Of a stretch of DNA of 64,000 nucleotides, positions 58,110-64,000 are shown one piece after another. The notes under the pieces are model-generated. The model had not been told where the DNA came from. It worked only from the letters and a program-made list of their open reading frames with translations, and searched no databases. Position 1 is the first letter of the stretch. Each line of letters opens with the position of its first letter. Position numbers and translations under genes: made by a program. The stretch is from Cryptomeria japonica (lineage: Eukaryota > Streptophyta > Pinopsida > Cupressales > Cupressaceae), in NCBI RefSeq assembly GCF_030272615.1, contig NC_081406.1:115103783-115167782 (forward strand). The letters are read 5' to 3'.

Positions 58110-60686
58110 TGCATAGGGTATGACCCTGAGCATCAGATCGAGTGGGGGGGGGGCAAAGCAGGAGCATGCATAGGGTAATTATGCCTAATTGGACATGTCG
58201 GAGCTGACAGTTTGTCATCGCGATGAGCTGAATGAGAAGTCAACCAGGCAACAACATTCCATTGAGTGAGACTGATGATTTTTTCGCCAACCGAAAAATT
58301 GCTGCCCTAATAAAACCGTAGGGAAACTTGAAATACCGAGATAGGCTTTTGTAGGGACCCCTCTCATGGCCCCCTAGGTTCAAATGGATCATTCACAGGT
58401 GCCACAGATTTTGAGTTAGGGCCCGTCAAAGTTTGACAATTTTGAGCACTTAGGGAACTCAAGGGACGACACCGGTAGGGTATGACCCCGAGCATTCGAT
58501 CAAGTGGGGGGGAAAAATAGGAGCATGCGTAGGGTAATTATGCCTAACTAGACATGTCGGAGCCGACGGTTTGTCATTGCGATGAGCTGAACGAGAAATC
58601 GACCAGGCGACAACATTCCATTGAGTGCGACTAATGATTTTTTTGCCAACCAAATTTTTTTTGCCCTAATAAAACCATAGGGCAACTTGAAATACCGAGA
58701 TAGGCTTTTGTAGGGACCCCTCTCATGGCCCCATAGGTTCAAACGGATCATTCGCAGGTGCCACAGATTCTGAGTTAGGGCCCGTCAAAGTTTGATAATT
58801 TTGAGCACTTAGGGCACTCAAGGGATGACGCCGGTAGGGTATGACCCCGAGCATTCAATCGAGTGGGGGGGCAAAATAGGAGCATGCGTATGGTAATTAT
58901 GCCTAACTAGACATGTCAGAGCTGACGGTTCATCATCGCGATGAGCTGAACGAGAAATCGACCAGGCGACAACATTCCATTGAGTGAGATTGACGATTTT
59001 TTGGCCAACCGAAAAATTGTTGCCCTAATAAAACCATAGGGCAAATTGAAATACCGAGATAGGCTTTTGTAGGGACCCCTCTCATGGCCCCGTAGGTTCA
59101 AACAGATCATTCGTAGGTGCCACATATTCTGAGTTAGGGCCCGTCAAAGTTTGACAATTTTGAGCACTTAGGGTGCTCAAGGGACGATGCCGGTAGGGTA
59201 TGACCCCGAGCGTTCGATCGAGTGGGGGGAAAAATAGAAGCATGCGTAGGGTAATTATACCTAACTAGACATGTTAGAACCGACGGTTCATCATCGTGAT
59301 GAGCTAAATGAGAAATCGACCAGGCGACAACATTCCATTGAGTGAGACTGACGAATTTTTTGCCAACCAAAAAATTGCTGCCCTAGTAAAACCGTAGGGC
59401 AACTTGAAATATCGAGATAGGCTTTTGTAGGGACCCCTCTCATGGCCCCATAGGTTCAAACGGATCATTTGTAGGTGCCATGGATTCTGAGTTAAGGCCC
59501 ATCAAAGTTTGACAATTTTGAGCACTTAGGGCACTCAAGGGACGACGTCGGTAGGGTATGACCCTGAGCGTTCGATCGAGTGGGGGGGAAAAACAGGAGC
59601 ATGTGTAGGGTAATTATGCCTAACTAGACATGTTAGAGCCAACGGTTCATCATCGCGATGAGCTGAACGAGAAATCAACCAGGCGACAACATTCCATTGA
59701 GTGAGACTGATGATTTTTTCGCCAACCAAAAAATTGCTGCCCTAATAAAACCGTAGGGAAAATTGAAATACCGAGATAGGATTTTGTAGGAACCCCTCTC
59801 GTGGCCCCATAGGTTCAAATGGATCATTCACAAGTGCCACAGATTTCGAGTTAGGGCCCGTCAAAGTTTGACAATTTTGAGCACTTAGGGCGCTCAAGGG
59901 ACGACACCGGTAGGGTATGACCCTGAGCGTTCGATCGAGTGGGGGGGGAAAATAGGAGCATGCGTAGGGTAATTATGCCTAACTAGACATGTCAGAGCTA
60001 ACGGTTCATCATTGCGATGAGCTGAACGAGAAATTGGCCACGCGACAACATTCCATTAAGTGAGACTGATGATTTTTCGCCAACCGAAAAATTTCTGCCC
60101 TAATAAAACCATAGGGAAAATTGAAATACTGAGATAGGATTTTGTAGGGACCCCTCTTGTGGCCCTATAGGTTCAAACAGATCATTCGCAGGTGCCACAG
60201 ATTCCGAGTTAGGGCCTATCAAAGTTTGACAATTTTGAGCACTTAGGGTGCTCAAGGGACAACACCGGTAGGGTATGACCCCAAGCGTTCGATCGAGTGG
60301 GGGGGAAAAATAGGAGCATGCATAGGGTAATTATGCCTAACTAGACATGTCAGAGCTGACGGTTCATCATCGCGATGAGCTAAACGAGAAATTGGCCACG
60401 CTACAACATTCCATTGAGTGAGACTGATGATTTTTTGCCAACCAAAAAATTGTTGCCCTAATAAAACCGTAGGGAAACTTGAAAAACTGAGATAGGCTTT
60501 TGTAGGGACCCCTCTCATGGCCTCGTAGGTTCAAACGGATCATTCACAGGTGCCACAGATTCTGAGTTAGGGCCCGTCAAAGTTTGACAATTTTGAGCAC
60601 TTAGGGCGCTCAAGGGACGACGCCGGTAGGGTATGACCTCGAGCGTTCGATCGAGTGGGGGGGCAAAATAGGAGCATGCATAGGGT
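58110..60686. repeat. ~359-bp tandem array of Y
   Basis: GAGTGGGGGG recurs at about 58140, 58502, 58861, 59220, 59578, 59937, 60296 and 60654, so about seven units of 358-359 bases. Units contain CAACATTCCATTGAGTGAGAC, GGCCCGTCAAAGTTTGACA-like and CCGGTAGGGTATGACC segments. The reverse complement resembles the X array (TTTGACAATTTT, CACTTGAGAGATCGCACCGG, GGTAGGGTATGA). Repeated minus-strand open frames are periodicity artefacts. Confidence 0.93.
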
Positions 60687-60900
60687 ATTGTTCATTAAAT
60701 TAATTGTATTGTTTATGAATTGTATTGTTCATTGAATGAATTTTATTGTATTGTTGATTAAATGAATTGTATTGTTCATTAAATACATTGTATTGTATTG
60801 TTCATTAAATGAATTATATTGTTCATTATAAAAACAACACTTACAATGAAATGAAATGAATTATATTGTTCATTAAATAGCCATTATTAACTATTGTTAA
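60687..60900. repeat. ATTGTTCATTAAATGAATT short repeat
   Basis: About eight irregular copies of TATTGTTCATTAAATGAAT between the array and gene1 of Y. Confidence 0.85.
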
Positions 60901-61146
60901 TTATTGGAATGAAGATTAAAGATTTCCATGATAACACCACACACAGATGAGCAACAATTTATATGATCGAATATCAACTTCTGTATATATAAAAATGTCA
61001 AATGATTACAAATGTATGTCCATACACAAATATGGCATAAACACCAATTGAAACAAAATATATGTCTAAATACGTGAATGTATGTCCATATACAAAATAT
61101 ACATGCCAAATAGACATGTAAGCATCCCAAAACTATCTATAACATC
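60901..61146 (-). other. 3' flank of gene1 in Y
   Basis: ATGTCCATA-ACAAATAT segments repeat loosely. No gene. Confidence 0.3.
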
Positions 61147-63071
61147 CTAAGTTGCTGATGGATCATCAAAATTGATCCTCTTTGCCACACTATTCGGCTC
61201 TGAAGGATCCTGCACAAGAAAAACAAACCACGATTAATATTAGTTATATTATATAATTCACATTCAAAAAGTTAACATAAAAATGAACTAGTTAATTGAA
61301 CCATTCATGTTTACCTCATCTCCATGTTTTCTCTTCAGCTTTGTAGGACTCTTGATGTATGTCTTCGGTAGAGGAGGTATGTTTTGAATATTTTCATAAA
61401 CAACCTACATATGTTTAGAAACATGACATTGATACAAGTTAGCATATAATTGTCACTGATAATAACAAATTATATCTACTAATCAAAAAATAAAATAAAC
61501 ACACATCTACTTGAGGCATCTCTTCTTCTTCTTCAGGTATACTGGGTGTAGTCATCAAGGATGTGAAGCCAAGGATTCTCTGTATATATACACAACAAGT
61601 ATATGAAACTATCAATCTATGTCTAGACATGTATAATCACTATAAGCTATTTAAACTATTCATTCAATCATATTTGCATTCAATTACCTTTCCCTTGTCT
61701 CCAATTGCACTACCAGATCCTAGATCACACTGCACCGCACTCGTGCTACTTGTGCCCTACAAGAGTAAAATAAGATATACATGCAAGTTACTACATAATC
61801 TAATTAATACAAATATAAATGATGAGCATGTATGTACAATAAAATACAAACGACTAGGTGCAATAATATATGTACTGTCAAGCTATCGAGGCCAAATGAA
61901 ATGGCCGACAAGGTGCCCTCCTGAATCTGTCTCAACTCATCCTCGATCATCAACTGTTAAATAGACCATGTAAATAAAAATTAGTACTTAATATTATCTA
62001 ATTTATAAATATTTAATTAAAATATAACATTAACTGTGAAAACACAAATCTTACCAATACATCATCAATGTATGATGACGGTGCCTCCTTGCCTCTAGCA
62101 TGTGAGGACTCCCCAGGGTATCCTCGAGTCTGTGTAATAACCTTCGGTGCATCATGCATCTCATGCACCTTGTAATTTGCACTGTCCACAGTAGGATCAA
62201 CGGGCTATCCAACTGGACCCAAGCATACGTGCCCACACATGACACAACTATGTGGCATGCATATGTGTGGAGCCAAGGATGACATGTCAGCACCACCTGA
62301 TGCACTGCTACCATCAAAAGTAGGCTGAGCTATTGACACAGCCTGAGAAACCAAAAGGCTACTCAAATAGTGAATAGCCGATATGGTCCATGAAGTCGCC
62401 CAACAAATGATATCAGGATGCTGAACTACAAGTGGGGGATCAACAGGAGGAGGGGGGACATATGGGCCCTGGACTACTTTGACTGCCCCAGGTCTATTTT
62501 GGGGCATACCTAAACCTACACCCTCGAAAGGTTGGATGTCAAAGTAGTTCACATGTTTCTGTAAAACAAACTCAGCATACAATTTTTTAATGAAATAGAA
62601 GGGGATATCAAGATTGTCGTTGGGTGGTTTGTCAAAAACCATCCACCAACAATCCCAAAAGTTTTTCACAATCCCATCATTTGTGCACCATTTGATAGAA
62701 ATTTTTGTTTTATTGGGATCTACAGGCTAACCAGTACAGGGATTGACAAACAATGAGGTGATTTCGGCTTTGGATATCTCAAGATCCTTGATATCCTTAT
62801 ACGACAAGCCATCTGCATATTTTTCCTTCATAAAATCTCGCCACAAAAGGGCGGCATCATGCTCCTCAGTCATGGTTTCCATACTTTTTACGATTGACAT
62901 GAGAGGATCAAACAATGGGTTTAGACGAGGGATCCTACGATATACTTCTGCAATCCCCCTCAATTCATTCAAATTTTGTGCAATCAAATCTTGAATTGAG
63001 GGGGGGTTTGGCAAATGAGGGTTTGGTTGTTACAGTTGTGGTTGGTCAGTGTTTTCATTGTTATCTCCCAT
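61147..63071 (-). pseudogene. gene1 of Y: spliced accessory gene
   Basis: Start at the ATG complement of 63069-63071 (MGDNNENTDQ). Exons on the minus strand: 63071-62055, 61953-61876 (78 bases), 61756-61688 (69), 61579-61511 (69), 61404-61315 (90), 61209-61147 (63), all with GT-AG borders. Exon sizes 78, 69 and 63 match those of X, and the fourth X exon (DEMS...IMLSAIDFSLQ) corresponds to DELRQIQEGTLSAISFGLD. Core motifs: GLSYKDIKDLEIS, FWDCWWMVFDKPP, PFEGVGLGMPQNRPGA; Cys-rich HICMPHSCVMCGHVC; end KRINFDDPSAT. Stops at PCTG-stop-P and PVG-stop-P are TAG; the first aligns with Gln in X. No domain recognised. Conservation of exon structure across divergent copies argues for selection on a spliced protein within the transposon. 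Confidence 0.8.
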
Positions 63072-63424
63072 TTTTAACCTAATTGAATGTAAACAATTAA
63101 ATTTAGTTAACAAATTTAAACAATTAGGTATTTGATTTTAAAAAAACCTATTTTTCATGAAAAAAACCCATATTTTCAATGAAAAATCAAATAAACATTC
63201 ACAAAAAATACAAAAAATGAGTGAAAATGATTCAAAATGACAAAATTCTTACCTCTAAATCAATTTTTTAGCAATTTTTTGTCAAAAAACCAGATATCAG
63301 ATGGAGTGGATATCGGATTTTGACAAATTCATGCGACCCGTGAGTTAAAAATGACTCACAGGACTGTCGCTGTCTAAATATAAAAGTCTTAGAAAATCGG
63401 ATATCTGATTTCAACACTTAAATT
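63072..63424. repeat. Terminal region of Y with GGATATC boxes
   Basis: CCAGATATCAGATGG, GGATATCGGATTTT and AAATCGGATATCTGATTT lie at 63289, 63309 and 63396. No gene. The boxes parallel those at 48374-48433 and 52955-53098. Confidence 0.65.
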
Positions 63425-63770
63425 ATTTTTAAATAACATATATAATATAATAATATATTATATAATATATTATTATATTATATAATACGTATTGTATTAT
63501 ATTATATATATTATAATATAATATAATATAATATTATATTATATTATATTATATTATATATTATATAATATTGTATTATAATATATATAATATTATATTA
63601 TATTATATATAATATAATACAATATTATATAATATATAATATAATACAATATTATATAATATATAATATAATATAATATAATATAATATAATATAATATA
63701 ATATTATATTATATATAATATAATACGTATTATATAATACGTAACATATAATATATATTTTAAATTAAAA
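63425..63770. repeat. (TATAATATAA)n AT satellite
   Basis: About 345 bases of nearly pure TATAATA repeats with a few ACGTATTATA interruptions; many hairpins possible. Confidence 0.95.
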
Positions 63771-63779
63771 TTACAAATA

Positions 63780-63822
63780 AAAATCGGATATCCGATTTTA
63801 TCTGATATCCGATTTGCATAGG
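63780..63822. repeat. Outer GGATATCC boxes of Y
   Basis: AAATCGGATATCCGATTTT followed by ATCTGATATCCGATTT, each a near-perfect palindrome; likely subterminal or terminal motif of Y. Confidence 0.65.
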
Positions 63823-64000
63823 TAATTACCAGGCCAAGGTGTACTGACACCCAGGCCAAGCAAAAAGTCAACATGGATTTTCGCATTTTTAGGCGAGTGA
63901 GGAAGGCTATTTTTTTCACATCACCACTTTTTGGCCCCCCTTGATCCTGCACTAACCCAGAAACCATCCGCACCTTTATTTGCTAGCTGATCCGCTCTGG
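63823..64000. other. Right edge of window
   Basis: CAGGCCAAG occurs twice (63831 and 63852). Otherwise nothing recognised; the Y end or its flank. Confidence 0.3.

Larger units (their letters stand above)
53050..63830. mobile_element. Y: DNA transposon, divergent relative of X
   Basis: Transposase (+), spacer, ~359-bp array, short repeat, gene1 (-), AT satellite. The relative order and orientation match the left half of X when reversed. Both ends carry AAATCGGATATC-type palindromic boxes (52955-53100; 63290-63420; 63780-63820). Exact termini and a target duplication could not be fixed, and the left end merges with the foldback arm, so the foldback may be part of Y or a related non-autonomous element. 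Confidence 0.7.

Noticed and set aside
58459-60518. Repeated 64-88-codon minus-strand frames in the Y array
   Set aside because: Same reason: one per satellite unit, no conserved counterpart frame in X.
36826-60686. CRISPR-like array
   Set aside because: Units are long, contiguous and without unique spacers; plant nuclear context. Ordinary tandem satellites.

Overview
This is a repeat-dominated piece of a land-plant nuclear genome. The evidence is Ty1/copia retrotransposons with tRNA-iMet-type primer sites, GT-AG introns inside transposon genes, large satellites and a telobox. The density of old nested copia LTRs fits a large gymnosperm-like genome, but the species cannot be fixed from the sequence. 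I see no host housekeeping gene, rRNA, tRNA or CRISPR array. Almost everything is a transposable element or tandem repeat, and nearly all coding regions are decayed.

Layout. 1-5690: 3' half of a + strand LTR element without pol (E1), carrying a gag tail, a long unrecognised second ORF and a 3' LTR. 5766-6410: degenerate ~75-bp tandem repeat. 6737-14782: a complete minus-strand copia element (A) with both LTRs, PBS, PPT, gag-pol and a 5-bp target duplication CACAT. 14788-17513: 3' part of a minus copia element (B). 17514-21592: 3' LTR and pol of another minus copia element (C). 21594-29328: second + strand pol-less element (E2) of the E1 type. 29329-30539: gag/protease of a minus copia element (F), possibly the 5' part of B. 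30540-33290: 3' LTR and partial pol of minus copia element D.

33299-46160: an inverted arrangement of a DNA transposon (X) with a DDE-like transposase gene, a second multi-exon gene (called gene1 here), a ~359-bp tandem array and long inverted ends; a 500-base N gap lies inside. 46161-48373: unrecognised. 48374-53098: a giant foldback structure with inverted arms, a GA-rich tract, a 20-bp satellite whose monomers switch orientation, and a CT-rich tract. 53050-63830: a divergent relative of X (Y), with transposase, ~359-bp array and gene1 in the same relative order but opposite orientation, bordered by GGATATCC-type palindromic motifs.

How the parts relate. The copia elements A, B, C and D supply (in principle) the integrase and reverse transcriptase that the pol-less E1/E2 family lacks; all share TGTTGG...CCAACA-type LTR ends and AAAGGGGGAG tracts. 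X and Y are two divergent members of one two-gene DNA transposon family: transposase and gene1 converge on a central ~359-bp satellite. In-frame stops across families are mostly TAG, often where a relative has Gln, as expected from cytosine-methylation decay. The most notable novelties are the X/Y family with its conserved spliced gene1, the pol-less retroelement family with its private second ORF, and the alternating-orientation satellite in the foldback.
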